DNA from: Archegozetes longisetosus
Taxonomy: Eukaryota; Arthropoda; Arachnida; Sarcoptiformes; Trhypochthoniidae
NCBI GenBank assembly: GCA_018873245.2
Contig: JAEMBT020000001.1
Span: 15,882,220 to 15,946,219 of the forward strand
Length of the DNA stretch: 64,000 nt
Reading direction: 5' to 3'
Numbering within the stretch: the first letter of the stretch is position 1; each line of letters begins with the position of its first letter. A program made the translations under genes and the position numbers. The notes below the pieces were generated by a model. That model had not been told where the DNA came from. It searched no databases and worked only from the letters and a program-made list of their open reading frames with translations. Positions 46,931-58,435 of the stretch are shown here, one piece after another.

Positions 46931-47676
46931 ATCAAAATACTTACTGCGAATTTCGAGCCAACCGATATCTACGTAAGAATTCAAGAAAAAATTAGTTCTC
47001 TCAAAAATATTGACGTTTTAGTGAATAACGTTGGAATCATGAATGAAAAGCCTACATTTTCACCGACTTGTCTGAAGGCTTTAATCAAAAAATCCTTAAC
47101 GTAAATATATTGTCAATGGTCAAAATGACTGAATTAATACTGCCATAAATGATTGGACAAAAACGGGGAGTTATCATAAACATATCAATAGCCTCAATAT
47201 TACCTTCACCATTAGTAGCTACTTATTCAGCAAGTAATCAAATCTTAATTTTTAACGTTTATATTCACATTTTGTTCGGAAAAAACCTGATTGAATTCGA
47301 ATTCTGAATAATCAATATTAATTGAAATTGTAAATATTTTTTAGGCAAAGCATTTAAGGTGCATTTCTCTAAGGTATTGGCGATAGAATACGAGTCGAAA
47401 GGAATAGTCATTCAAGTAGTTTGCCCGAGTTATGTTTCAACAAAAATGATAGATAATTTTGAGAACGTATTAACTTCGTGTCAATTGGTTACATGCGATG
47501 AATACGTTTCATCAGCACTTAAAACAGTTGGCATTGAATGGTGTACTTTTGGCCATTGGAGACTTAAACTTCTCGCATTTTTAAATAGTACTGTTTTGAT
47601 GGGTTTATTGGGTGAAAAACTTTTAGTTAGAATAGTTTTAAGGATAGTACAAAGTTGTAAATCAAAGAATTGTTAA
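46931..47676 (+). pseudogene. 3-ketoacyl-CoA reductase (HSD17B12-like) SDR pseudogene
   Basis: Two exons of a short-chain dehydrogenase: 46931-47233, after a CATACAG acceptor, and 47345-47676, after TTTTTAG, with a GTAATC donor between. The first has IDVLVNNVG, VIINIS and the catalytic YSASK. The second has AIEYESKGI and VCPSYVSTKM, ending in a hydrophobic tail as in very-long-chain 3-oxoacyl-CoA reductases of the ER. A frameshift near 47085 and a TAA where a residue is expected (about 47146) break the first exon, and the N-terminal cofactor-binding exons are not seen. Retained introns show a genomic duplicate, not a processed copy. Confidence 0.75.
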
Positions 47677-48088
47677 AAATGCATTTATAAAATTATAATA
47701 TCTCATACAAGTTGATTGCTCAAAATATTCAAATACTAAGAGAATTGCCGGAAATTCTATGGGATTCTGCCTAATTTGGCACTCGGGATCTGATGATATA
47801 TTTTCATAGAGGTCATCAGCCTGATCAAGATTGCCAATGGGCCCACCTCCGTACAACTTATAGTTTATGCGTTAGACGGCGTTAAAGTTTTAGAATGGGA
47901 TAAAATATGAATTTATTCGGTGGATATTAAAGATATCGAAAAATGGTTTTCATATTTGTAGTCAGCATTAAATTCTACATCGAAACCATATATCATGTGT
48001 TCAAAAATCTTAAAATCAAAAAATCGAAAAATTCGACACAAAATTCGAATATCTCGAATATCTCTTGTGTCCAGGGCCTCAGAACTGT
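47677..48088. other. Spacer between the SDR relic and a structured repeat
   Basis: AT-rich, with short overlapping frames on both strands but none recognisable. Confidence 0.4.
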
Positions 48089-48200
48089 CGATTGTTGTGC
48101 GCACATATCGACAGTTCTGTGGTATCTCGGGTATGAACGATATCTGCTGAGATTCCAATTCCCGCAGAATTTCTGAATGATATCTGAGTGGAATTGGAGG
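48080..48200 (+). repeat. Hairpin-rich repeat, copy 1
   Basis: A perfect 13-bp inverted repeat (CAGAACTGTCGAT at 48080-48092, reversed at 48107-48119). It is followed by ATCTC...GAGAT and CCAATTCC (48155-48162)/GGAATTGG (48190-48197) stems. Similar in sequence order and fold to 59510-59610. The downstream 48210-48270 is unusually G-rich. Confidence 0.55.
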
Positions 48201-48952
48201 AACAAGAGTAAGCCACGGCGGCGACTAAATTGGGGAGTCCGGTGGGGGCGGAGGGTGGGGTCCCCACCAAAATATTACATTTTACATCGTGATTAAATAC
48301 GTTATCATATATTTTTAAATATATGATAAGTAGGGTTCGGCAATGTTCATCACATCTAATATGTGCCTAAAATCTGAAAATGGATTTAAATATGAAAAAA
48401 CGCCAACAAAATAATTAGTAAAACCAGACTATGTAGTCAGGTATTTTTTTAAATACGCTCTCTAGGTTAACTTTTACTTATGAACTTGAGTTAGTCGTCG
48501 TGACTTACATGCGGGATATTTCACTGTAAAAATAGTGCTAAAAATTATAGTCATTCAGAAATTCAATGTTAGAATATTAAATGATAGAAACAGCAACGGA
48601 TATTTCGACCATAAAACTACTAATTCAAAGTTAAAATTGTAATTGTTCTTTTAAACTTATTTCATTAAAAATTGATGTTTTTTTACAAAATACATTAATT
48701 TTGATGAAAAATTTAATTTTTTCATTTCTGTCAATTCTATGAACTATCTTCTCATTCTAATTTAGCATCCCAATCTAATGCTAATTCGACTTTCATTGAA
48801 TCATGCCAGTAGAATGAATAAGTCAATGCTTCAAAACCAAAGCCGTTAATGTAAAAAATGCTGTATCTATTAAAACTTTTAAAAGTAACTTATTGGAGAA
48901 ATATAGTTGGATTCTACTTATGTTGCGGTCAGAGGTCTTTGGCTGCGGCAGG

Positions 48953-49710
48953 CCGTTAAGTCATATATTACATATATAACATTGAATAGGATTTTATTTA
49001 CCACATTTTAGAAGTGCCGTCTAGTTCGCAGCGTAATAAATATCTCTAGTTTCGCCACTTTTGAGCTAAATTTAAACTATGAACTATAAATCTTATAATA
49101 TACAGATTTTCCAAAATACATCTAAGCTCAAATTTTGTGTACAATTTTTATTTAATATAATGTATTGATTAGATGCAACTTATGAATAAAGTTTGAAACG
49201 AGTAAAAGAAAACTTAACTTTTAATCATAATGTTTGAGGTAAAATAAAAGTAGTATTTAAAATGGCGTTCTTAATAAAACAAAGAGTTTTCATTTATAAA
49301 ACTAATTTGTTAGCTAAGTCTTGTGATCGAATAAGAGAAAAATTTGCTGATATAAAGAATCAACGAATGCTGCTATAATTGACTTTAATAGCATTAATAA
49401 GCATATGATGTAGAGAACATTTCTAAACACTATTTTTGTATACCGCATTAGATTAATAAAAGTTCATTTTGATAAATCAAATTTTCAGTATATGAGTAAA
49501 TGATATTACTTACTTGCGATTAAAATATCAAATTGTGAAAAGCCTTTAACCGCTTTATCTGGGTTTAGTTTTATTTTGGACAATCTCTACAAAAAAACTT
49601 ATACAATGCCAGCGAACTAAAGCTATTTACTGCGCTGCAAGCTAGACAGCACTTCTAAAATGTGGTAAATAAAATCTTATTCAATGTTATATATGTAATA
49701 TGTTGTTAAG
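48953..49710. mobile_element. Non-autonomous element with ~90-bp terminal inverted repeats
   Basis: The left arm (48953-49045) and right arm (49621-49710) are inverted copies at roughly 90% identity, sharing TATTACATATATAACATTGA and TTTTATTTACCACATTTTAG. The roughly 575-bp interior shows no open frame. No clear target duplication found. Confidence 0.75.
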
Positions 49711-49967
49711 TTAATTCAATAGTAAATAATTATTAATGACTATATCTTGTAAGCACCTGTTGGTTAGTAACTTAACTTCAGTTTTCGAACATGGTATGGT
49801 ATGCTATTTACTCACTAAAAATATTTTAGAAACCCGGAGGTAAGAAGTTAGTCACATTGCTTGTTAGATGAAAATTAAACTAATAAAAAAGTTATAAACC
49901 TGGAATCCTCATCTATAACTCCACGTGATGTTGAACGCACTTTCTCATGGAATAAAAGTGTTCTGAC

Positions 49968-51253
49968 TAGAGCATGATATTTTTGAGAAATGAGCTTCTC
50001 GAGTCTCGAAAAAACTTTGGTACCGAGACTTGAGTCTCGATCGAGACTCGAGAATTCTCGAATCCCATATAGTATAGAGGAAAAATTTGATCACTTATTA
50101 TTTACTTGCACTCAGATTTGTTAGATAAATTTAAAATTAGATTAAAATCTTTTAATTATTGAACGTTCTCTCAATTTAATGTGTAAAGTTAACGAAATTT
50201 TCTTTTAAAAGATAGTTTTATTTCGAGTTAACTACTCGTGTTGTCTCTTAAAACTGAAACTGAAATCAGATTTTTATTCGTATATATGGTATGAAAATAC
50301 AATAAAAGTGTTATCGATCAGAAAGAGATAAGACTTCTGGCGACTCTAAATATTTTAATCCGTCGCTTCAATCTCTATAAGGTTAATACTTAAAACTTTA
50401 CACCTGTTTACTCCAAATAAGTTAGAGAGCTTAGAGTAAACTGCAAAGTACAAAATAAATTCAAGACTTGTAAAACCCATTACCTTTACAAATGTATTAT
50501 ATTGTGAAAGTGGCTTTTTATATAGCGAAATAATAACTCAGACTTTAACAATTAACAATCTTTATTAAAATATAAATTGAATGATAATACATAAAGATTT
50601 AAATGTATCGCACAGAGTCTAAGCTCTCTTGCACTCTCGTACTAACTCACTTAATTTCTACTCTATTACTCTCTCTCTCTCTCTCTCTCTCACTCACTCA
50701 CTCACTCACTCACTCACTCTTTATACTTTTCTGACTAATTAATAAAAGGATGTTTGAGAATATTTTCGAGTTATAATTTTAAGAAAAGTTATTCCTAAAA
50801 AGGGATGTTCAAACATTCCAAAATTAGATTCCCATAACAATTAATTTCCTATTGTAATTAAATTAGAATAAGAATTTGCTTTTACAATTAGAGCGAACTA
50901 AACAAAACCTTTTATAGTCATAACGAAATAAGAGTTTTACTTTCATTCTCATAACAAATAGAAAGTTTACAAAACAAATTAAAATACTTTTTGTTTTAAT
51001 ATAACAATATTGAATCTATTTTGATTATAAACGACCCTTTTACGAATCAATTTTTGATAAAAAAAACATTTTTAAGCATTTAAAACCTTTAAACTTAGAA
51101 TTATTCATCAAGTATTCATTGCTTAACCTAATTATACAATATTTTTCTTCGGTCAACATTAAAACATAAAATCTTTTAGAAATTAAGGGTTAGTTATTGG
51201 GATTAAATTAATAAAAATATTTTTCGGGACTCGAGAAGTTATACCATGCTCAA
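49968..51253. mobile_element. 1.29 kb hAT-like non-autonomous element
   Basis: Flanked by the perfect 8-bp duplication GTTCTGAC (49960-49967 and 51254-51261). The ends are inverted: TAGAGCATGATAT at the left, TTGAGCATGGTAT at the right when reversed. Just inside both ends is CTTCTCGAGTC. The interior has no open frame but holds a repeated GAGTCTCGA segment near 50000-50060 and a microsatellite. Confidence 0.85.
50668..50720. repeat. (CT)n followed by (CACT)n microsatellite
   Basis: About a dozen CT units pass directly into about seven CACT units. Confidence 0.9.
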
Positions 51254-51506
51254 GTTCTGACCGATAAATGTTGAAGTCATAATCTAAACTGACATTTATA
51301 ACTCTTTGTATTCTGATTGAACAGATTTTAAAGCTTTTAATAATTTGTCTTCGATCTTAATCGATTTTACAGAGCATATTTTTGCTCATATATTTTAAGA
51401 TTTTAAGAGCATGAATAGATATGTAGCTTTTTCATAATAACACTTTCGAAAAAGATAGCTTACTACTAGGAAGTACTGAAACTTGAGGTAAAACATTATA
51501 CAGTGC

Positions 51507-52525
51507 TAGGGTGACCATCTCTGGCTTGTCTCGTGACGGGTTAAAAATATCAAAGGGGGACCCTTACATTTTTAAAACGAAAAATGCCGCTTTCATTAGT
51601 CATTACAAATATTTAGGTGTCAAACAATACATTCTAATGTTGAAACATCGAAAATTATTAGTCATGGTTTATTTCAAAGATAATTTTTTGTTAGAAATGG
51701 CATCTTTCAAAAGTTATTCAAAAGTTAGAAATACTGGTTTATGTCAGATATAAGTCAAGGCAGAAAAGATTAATTCAATAATTTTTAGTTTTAAACCACA
51801 GTTGTTCAAAACATTAAACTGGATTTCTTAATAACTTACCATTTGTAAAATAAATTCAAAGTTTGAATTTCTAAGAAATATTTTTCTAAACACATTTTTT
51901 AAAATGAAAGTTGAAAAACGGGACAACTAATTGTCCCGTTGATAGTTTTTGGTCTGACGGGACTTTTGTCTTTTATCTTTAAAAAGAAGGGCCTGTACCG
52001 TCAAAAACGGACGGGTGATCACTAGTGAACGAAAATTTGGCAAATTCTCATTCCATTTCCATTCCAGTCCATTCCATGATATAGTAGGTATTTTTTAATA
52101 TGAAAGTTGCATTCGCTTATCTAATATCGAATTACAGTATTTCAATGTATAAATCATTAATTGCTATTGCTATTTAATGCGCTTTATTTTAGTTTACTTT
52201 GTTTCCTGCAAATATTATACAAATTGTGATTTTAAGTATACTTAAGATGCCTGAAAACACTGAATCAGAAGTAGACATCATTCAGAAAAATTAAGAAGAA
52301 ATCATTGAACTTATGGCAAAAGATTCGATAGATAAATATATTTAGTGTAGGAATGAAACTTTTCATTCCATGAAATTCCGTGGAATCCATGAAATTTTCC
52401 CTATTCCATCTCCATTCCAACTCCACTGAATTTTCAATTTTCTAATCCACTTCCATTCCATTCCATAAAATTTTCTCAATTCCACATTCCATGGTTTCCA
52501 TTTTCATTCACTAGTGGTCACCCTA
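51507..52525. mobile_element. hAT element with TAGGGTGACCA ends
   Basis: Starts TAGGGTGACCATCT and ends TGGTCACCCTA. Flanked by the perfect 8-bp duplication TACAGTGC (51499-51506 and 52526-52533). Internally the sequence has CGGGACAACTAATTGTCCCG, a palindrome near 51920. There is no transposase, only an 80-codon frame at 51511-51753 that I do not recognise. A second element is inserted close to its right end. Confidence 0.85.
52023..52513. mobile_element. 491-bp hAT-like element nested in the previous one
   Basis: Ends are TAGTGAACGAAAAT and, reversed, TAGTGAATGAAAAT. Flanked by GTGATCAC (52015-52022) and GTGGTCAC (52514-52521), an 8-bp duplication with one change, and the right copy is part of the outer element's terminal repeat. 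Interior rich in CATTCCATTTCCATTCCA-type repeats. Confidence 0.75.
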
Positions 52526-52533
52526 TACAGTGC

Positions 52534-53597
52534 TGAACCTATATCCTTAAACATTCAAACAATCAAATCTGGTATAAGTCATAAGATCCTTTGATAATAG
52601 TTGCTCATCTCTCGAAAGTGTTATGGGAAAATGTCGCATGTGTTCTAAAAATTTTTAAGCAAATATTTTCATTGCATTAATTATAACTTCATTAAAGAGG
52701 TTACTCTGATACCTTTTATGACTTTCATCAAAGCATTTAGAAGATTACTATTAGAGTTCTCTGAATAATCATCAATCAAAACAATAATAGTGAAAATAAA
52801 ACTAAAGTATTGAATTGCCTCTTATGGTGAGTTAATAGAGCGAAATAACCTTCGAAATATTCTCGGAAGATTTGAGGAACAAAATGTTAGTTAATTATTT
52901 ATCAATATCGGATCAATAGTTACGCAAAAACACGATGTTAAACGATCAATAATTTTAAAATCTAAAATCTATGCTTACAAATTTTGATAAATCATCGGGA
53001 ATAATTAGACTTCTCTAATACAAACATTAATCATCAACTTTTTGTAAGAGAAAATATTAATTCATTGCTTTTTATGTGATTTTTATAAAAATGGCGACAA
53101 ATCGTATATTGGTATCTGGCGGGATCTGTGTTTTGTCAGATTGTTTCAGCAGAAATAGAATATGTACCAAATAATAAATATAATTTCATGCATAATATGC
53201 AAGTCAATGGATATAATAGTCGTTTTTTATTCATCTCAAAACATCGTTAACTCAATGCAACGTATTATTATTAAATCTTAGACTTGGAAGCCTTTGGGAA
53301 CGTCATGTATGATGCATAAATATATTTCGTAAGAATTTAAGACTTGAATTTGAAGTAAAAACTTCAGGTAAGTTAAGCATAAATCATGATTTAAAAAAGT
53401 TTTGCCAAATTTACATTCAAAGTTGCATAGTATCAAATTTTTAGCATAATCTTCAATAAGAGATTTCAATTTGAATGTGAAACTTAATATATTGATCATC
53501 TGATCTATAGATTTGATAACAAGTTTTACTTGTGATACCCTTAAGTTCAAGGTCTAATTTTTGCTCTAGAATTTTCTTTAGTTCTTAATTAAGTTTG
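52534..53597. other. Spacer between hAT and Tc1 elements
   Basis: About 1.1 kb, AT-rich, no gene recognised. A 90-codon minus-strand frame at 53278-53550 shows no family features. Confidence 0.45.
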
Positions 53598-53824
53598 TAC
53601 AGTCGTGGAGGATCAGTTTGGATCATGCGCCCAAAATGATACTTTCTTACAGACATTTTTGCATACTAATTAGCATTATTAATATAAATGTTTTATATGC
53701 ATATTCGAAATTAGCGCATAAACATTTTTTATGAAAATCCCTGACTAATTAGAGACATTAACAAGCGTAAGTAATTAGATTTGTCTAAATAACAAACAAT
53801 AATTAAACTGTTGGCTTATTAATA

Positions 53825-54940
53825 ATGCCTCTAACAACGCGTCAACGTACACTTATTGTGTGGCAATTAGCCAAAATAACGTGGTAGCACTAAGAAAACC
53901 ACTGAGGATCAGGACCAACGCATAATTGAAAATGCAGTTTTTTACAAGTTTGAATCCATCGAAGTAATTATGATAAAAATTAGAGAAGAATTAAATTCGA
54001 GTATTGCTAAAATTGCTCGAAGAACATTGAATCAAAGTCTACTGGGTAAGAATGAAGGTTTTCGGTAACTTTTGGTAGTTTTCTGAAATTTTTCCGAAAT
54101 CTTCGGTAATTTTCGGTAATTTTTTGAAATTTTCGGTTTCGGATAAATGTCGGTAATCCTGAAAATGTTAAGACAAATATCGATAATTCAAGTAGATCAT
54201 TCGAGATATTTTCGGTAATTAATTACCCGGGTCGACCCTGTAGTTAGTTCTACTCTATATGTAAAAATTATTTTTTCTAAATTAATTCAAATAATTAATA
54301 CCCCATTCACTTATAGATTTTTAGATGCTGTTTTAAGATCCAGAATTATGACATAAACCCCCGTTTGACCGAAAACGCAAAGCGTCGAAGAGTTGAAATC
54401 GCCGAAGAGAATTCTCAATATTTGGAAGAAATCTGGCGAAAAAAATATTTATCGATGAATTTAGTTTTGAGACTGGTTCTAATAGTCAGGTTAGAGTTTG
54501 AAGAATGGTAGTAACTCGTTTTGATTCAAAAAATATTCCGGAAATGCAGAGTCCAGGTTGGAGTTGTGTAATGTGTTGTGCATGTTTCTCTTATGCTGGT
54601 ATTGGTCCCATAATTAGATCTAATGGTAACTTTAATTCTGACCAGTATGTGGAATAGTTAGAAGACCATGTCGTGCCTTACTCTCAAAGAGTCTTCCCTG
54701 ACAGATTTTTACATTCTGTATGATAATAGCAGAATAAATACGAGTTATCAAACACTAGCGTACTTGGTTTTGCGATTCGGGCCTGAGAGAGCTATTGCAC
54801 ACGCTCCTTATGGCCCTGATTGTAATCCAATTGAAAATTTATTTGGGCTAAAAAGTAGAAAAATTAAAAAAAGAGAATTATCTTTAATAATCGTGAACTT
54901 TTACGGAATGAATTGCAGTTTCAATGGAATCAAATGAGAT
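53825..54940 (+). pseudogene. Tc1-like transposase pseudogene
   Basis: The N-terminal helix-turn-helix region starts at 53825 (MPLTTRQRTL) and is followed by several frameshifts to about 54045. After an insertion, the DDE catalytic part resumes near 54350: FIDEFSFETG (first Asp) around 54460, YDNSR (second Asp) around 54720 and CNPIENLFG (the Glu) around 54830. The spacing fits the D,D,E core of Tc1. Stops (for example at 54655 and 54721) and frameshifts make it inactive. Confidence 0.8.
54046..54340. repeat. Insertion in the Tc1 transposase, TTTTCGGTAA-rich
   Basis: Between the DNA-binding and catalytic parts of the transposase lies about 0.3 kb with repeated TTTTCGGTAATTTT-like units and no transposase similarity. 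It begins GTAAGAATG and ends CACTTATAG, so an intron is conceivable, but the repeat content suggests a later insertion. Confidence 0.45.
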
Positions 54941-55245
54941 TAGATTCAGAAACTCTTCAAAATTTAGCACTCACTATGGGTGATAGATATAGAGCATTCA
55001 TTGCAAATAACGGAGAAACAACTCGTTTTTAATATTTTTTGTATTGATTAATAAATTGTTTAAAGAATTAAAGTGAACTATTTTCTTATATTATATTAAC
55101 TTATTTGCATATTTTGCTTTTTTCAGTCGAAAAATAAATGGATATAAACATATATCTTTTAACAATACTAATTAGAAATGCAAAAAATGTTCGCAAGAAA
55201 GTATCAATCTGGGTACATGATCCAAACTGATCGGCCAAAGCTGTA

Positions 55246-57177
55246 CCTTATTTTGTCCTTCACTAACAATCAGCCTCATTCACAAATAGCACTTAAGTTA
55301 AGGGTGACTTTTCAAAAATTCATAACTCATAATCTTCTATTTTAGATTATCTCTAGATCTTGTCGATAGAACCTTAGAGCAGTGAAGTTTTAATAGTTTA
55401 AATTTCAGAACTAAACGAGCATTCCTCTTGGTAAGGCAATTTGGTTAAGTCACACTTAAGCCTCAAGTGCAGTTCATGAATACTGCTGAATATAACTCAC
55501 ATCGAATTGTTTTAATAGTTAGAACTTTAACTTCTAAACAGCTATTTTAACTGTTATTTCAGTATCAATATTTAATGATTTATTGCTATTAAATTATTAT
55601 TGAGGCAGACGATATAAGATTGAAACAAATCGAGTAGATTTTATGACTTGACGTTTTGTAAACACTCAAAGCTCGCTCACTTCCAAAAACGAGCGCTGAG
55701 AGTTTCTTTTTACCAGAGCATGAACGTCGAATGTTAGCATTACTTTGCATTATCATAGTATAACTGATAGTAGAAAAGGCAGTGGCACCTGAAGCTTTAA
55801 AAATTCTAACAATAAAATAATAATACAGTTCTCATACAAACCAAAGACTAACAAGCTCGCTCTTTTTCCTTCTCACTCAATGTTCATATGAAAATTCAAA
55901 TCTATTTTTCGATTATTTGTTGAATGTATGATAAATTTGAAAAATTGTGCAATCTTTGGATTTTCATTGTATAAAAAGCATTTTCACACAATGTTTAACT
56001 AAGTGTTAGTTTATTAAATTACAAAAATAACGATAAATTGTATACTGGAAATTTTGTAGTATTAATACTTTTATCAACTTCTCTTGAAAAGTTATTTTTG
56101 GTTTGAAATATTATTTTGCTATCTGGCTTCAATTTGAAATATGTTACTATTTGAAAATAATATTAAAACTGTGGTACTTTTATTATAAGTATTATATTCT
56201 AATAATTTTTATTGAATACATTACTCTATTTAAAGTTCTCATAAAATATTTTGAAAGTTTCTGACGCCATGATCTATCTATAGAAAAAATAGTTTAGACT
56301 AATAAAAAAGTCAGAAGTTATGAACAGACCTCAGACTTTTTGGGAATTCTTGATTCTGATCCTTATGTCAGGGATCGAGAAGATTAGAGACAAAATGTGT
56401 TTCACAAACTGAGTATTACATAGATCAAATTTAAACTCTCGATTCTCGTAAAATACTGATTTTGAAAGCTCTAACTGATTTTCCCAAACATTATTATTCG
56501 TCCCGAAAACATTAGATTCTAAAAATTTTAACTAAAGTAAGTTCTTTATCGCACTTTAAAGTCAGATTATATCAAAACTTCAGTCAATAGAGGTTTTCAT
56601 AGACTGAAATTTTTCATAGATCACAGTCTGAATTCAAATTTAGAATGCATTCAATCATTTTTTGAATAAAACATACAGAATTTCTAGTCTCTAATAAGTT
56701 GAATTGTGCTATATTTTGATTAAATTTTATATGTGATAGATCATATACGCCCGAAAATAATTTTTTACTTAAAAATTTGGTTTTCTAAAAATTATGATTT
56801 GAAACCAATGAGATTTAGTTTCAGAAAAATAACTGATTCTGGCTAAAATTTCTTCTGATTTTCGAGGAATTTTCCGCTTTGAATCTTCCGAAAAATCTGA
56901 GGTCTGGTTATGAAAAATAGAGAAGTTTAAAAATATTCTGTAAGGTATGAGAAGCAATAGTTAAGTTATTATAAATTATAATAAAATATAGCTTAGTGCA
57001 CGCAACTCAAACAGTGCATATCAAACTTCTTAATTGATCTATTTTTATTCAAAAGATCAATAAAGTGCATAGTTCAAGGAATATTATAGATTAGGTAAAC
57101 TTACTAGAGGTTGACAAATAAAACATTGAAATGTCATATGTTCCAAGTTCAACTCTTGAAAAAACGACATATTGGAT
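55246..57177. other. Intergenic, 5' of the gustatory receptor relic
   Basis: About 1.9 kb. 55508-55650 resembles 27625-27785 (dispersed repeat). No gene recognised. Confidence 0.45.
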
Positions 57178-58435
57178 ATGATTTATACTATCGATTGCAG
57201 TGCGACTAATAATCAAATAGATACCCATGATTTATGGTTTAATCAGTATGTGTGTTTCCAAAAATTCTTTGGTATAACATATCGGGGTTTGTGTCAGTCA
57301 AGCTCGAAAAGACTTTATTATATTAAAAAAATATCTGTTATCATCTACGAAATAATTATCTCAGCTATTGTTTCAATTTTACTATTCAGAATTGGCAGTA
57401 GAGTAGAGGACTTAAGATTATATAAATCTACAGAGAAAAAGGACTACTACTTCTACTTTTCCGTTTGGGAAGTTCTGCTCTTGGAGTCCAATATATTGTT
57501 CATAAGTTGGTCATTTCTCTGAACGGACCAAAAATTATATCTACTGTTGATTCGTTACAAATTTCTCAGAGACTTACTTCTGTAATCAGTAAAACTAAGA
57601 TCTATTTTTTGTTGTGATTTATTGCTTCTCTGGTATCATTTCACTCCTCCTATCCTTTAATGATTTCGATTCAATCATTCGAGATATTAGACATGGCAAC
57701 TTTGAATTTATTTTACATATTTTTGCTGGACTATTCACTTCTATGCCGCCCGCATCAATTAATACGATAATGATGTTTACTTCTGATTTAGCTGTACAAC
57801 AAATCAACGAACTCATTGTTCTTGTGAATAATAACACGAATTTTAATAGTATTTGTAAGTAATTTTGGATTTAATACAGCTTTTCAAAGTTTTAAAATCA
57901 CTTCATGTCTGTAAAATTAAGAAGACTTTACAATAATATTTTATTTCACCTTCCATGTTACTAAAACTTTTGATCTTTTAAAGGCAAAATATTATTATTC
58001 CTGAGAGAAAGAGTTGATAGAATGAATACATTGATCTCCTATGCGGTCGTGATTCAACTCGTAATCAGTGGAATAATAATGTCATCAGTATTTTGTGTAC
58101 TAGCAGATAATTTGGACAAATTTCAAGAGAGCAAATACATCATTATAGCCATGATATTAGCCTTGATATGTTCAGTAATGAATGTAATAGTAGTTTCTTA
58201 CTCATCGCAAAGAATTATTGATTCAATGGAATCGTTGACTGAAGCGACTCAATATAGATTAACTAATTTTGAATTATCTTCAGATGAGTACAAATTCGCA
58301 AAACTTGTCATTAGTTTGAGAAAACAGATCAGATTCAGGGCTTCGAATTTATTTGATTTAAAAAGTATTACTGTTCTTACTATTTTTGGTTATGTGGCTC
58401 ATTATGCTGTTATCCTCATTCAAACCAAAGAATGA
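57178..58435 (+). pseudogene. Gustatory-receptor-like (7tm_7) gene with two frameshifts
   Basis: The coding pieces encode about 375 residues with six to seven hydrophobic segments. The last exon (57984-58435) ends with the signature region of insect-type gustatory receptors: a charged SLRKQIRF helix, then SITVLTIFGYVAHYAVILIQ. The last intron (57855-57983) has a consensus GTAAGT donor, an AAAG acceptor and matching phase 1. The first exon (57178-57854) is read in three frames, with shifts near 57478 and at the T-run near 57606. A TGG-to-stop type change is not needed to explain the breaks. It is either a recently lost receptor or an intact one with two base-calling errors. Such receptors are membrane ligand-gated channels for taste or contact chemicals. 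Confidence 0.65.

Larger units (their letters stand above)
49890..51310 (+). pseudogene. hAT transposase C-terminal relic, split by an insertion
   Basis: The left part (to 49967) reads SSSITPRDVERTFSWNKSVL, the typical hAT dimerisation segment. The right part (from 51262) continues with DK and, after a stop, SHNLN. The two halves join in frame across a 1,286-bp younger element when one copy of its target duplication is removed. Further upstream transposase sequence is not recognisable. Confidence 0.6.
53600..55243 (+). mobile_element. Tc1/mariner-family element, degenerate
   Basis: Flanked by TA at both ends (53598-53599, 55244-55245). The terminal repeats of about 48 bp share GATCAGTTTGGATCATG and TGATACTTTC in inverted orientation. 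The length of 1.64 kb is the usual Tc1 size, though about 0.3 kb of it is an extra internal insertion. Confidence 0.88.

Noticed and set aside
48080-48200. Hammerhead-type ribozyme in the structured repeat
   Set aside because: The conserved core (CTGANGA with a later GAAA in the right arrangement) is not present in both copies.
50668-50720. CRISPR-like or regulatory array
   Set aside because: Simple microsatellite without spacers, in animal DNA.
53278-53550. 90-codon minus-strand reading frame
   Set aside because: No family features, no splice context and a composition as expected for chance in AT-rich DNA between transposons.
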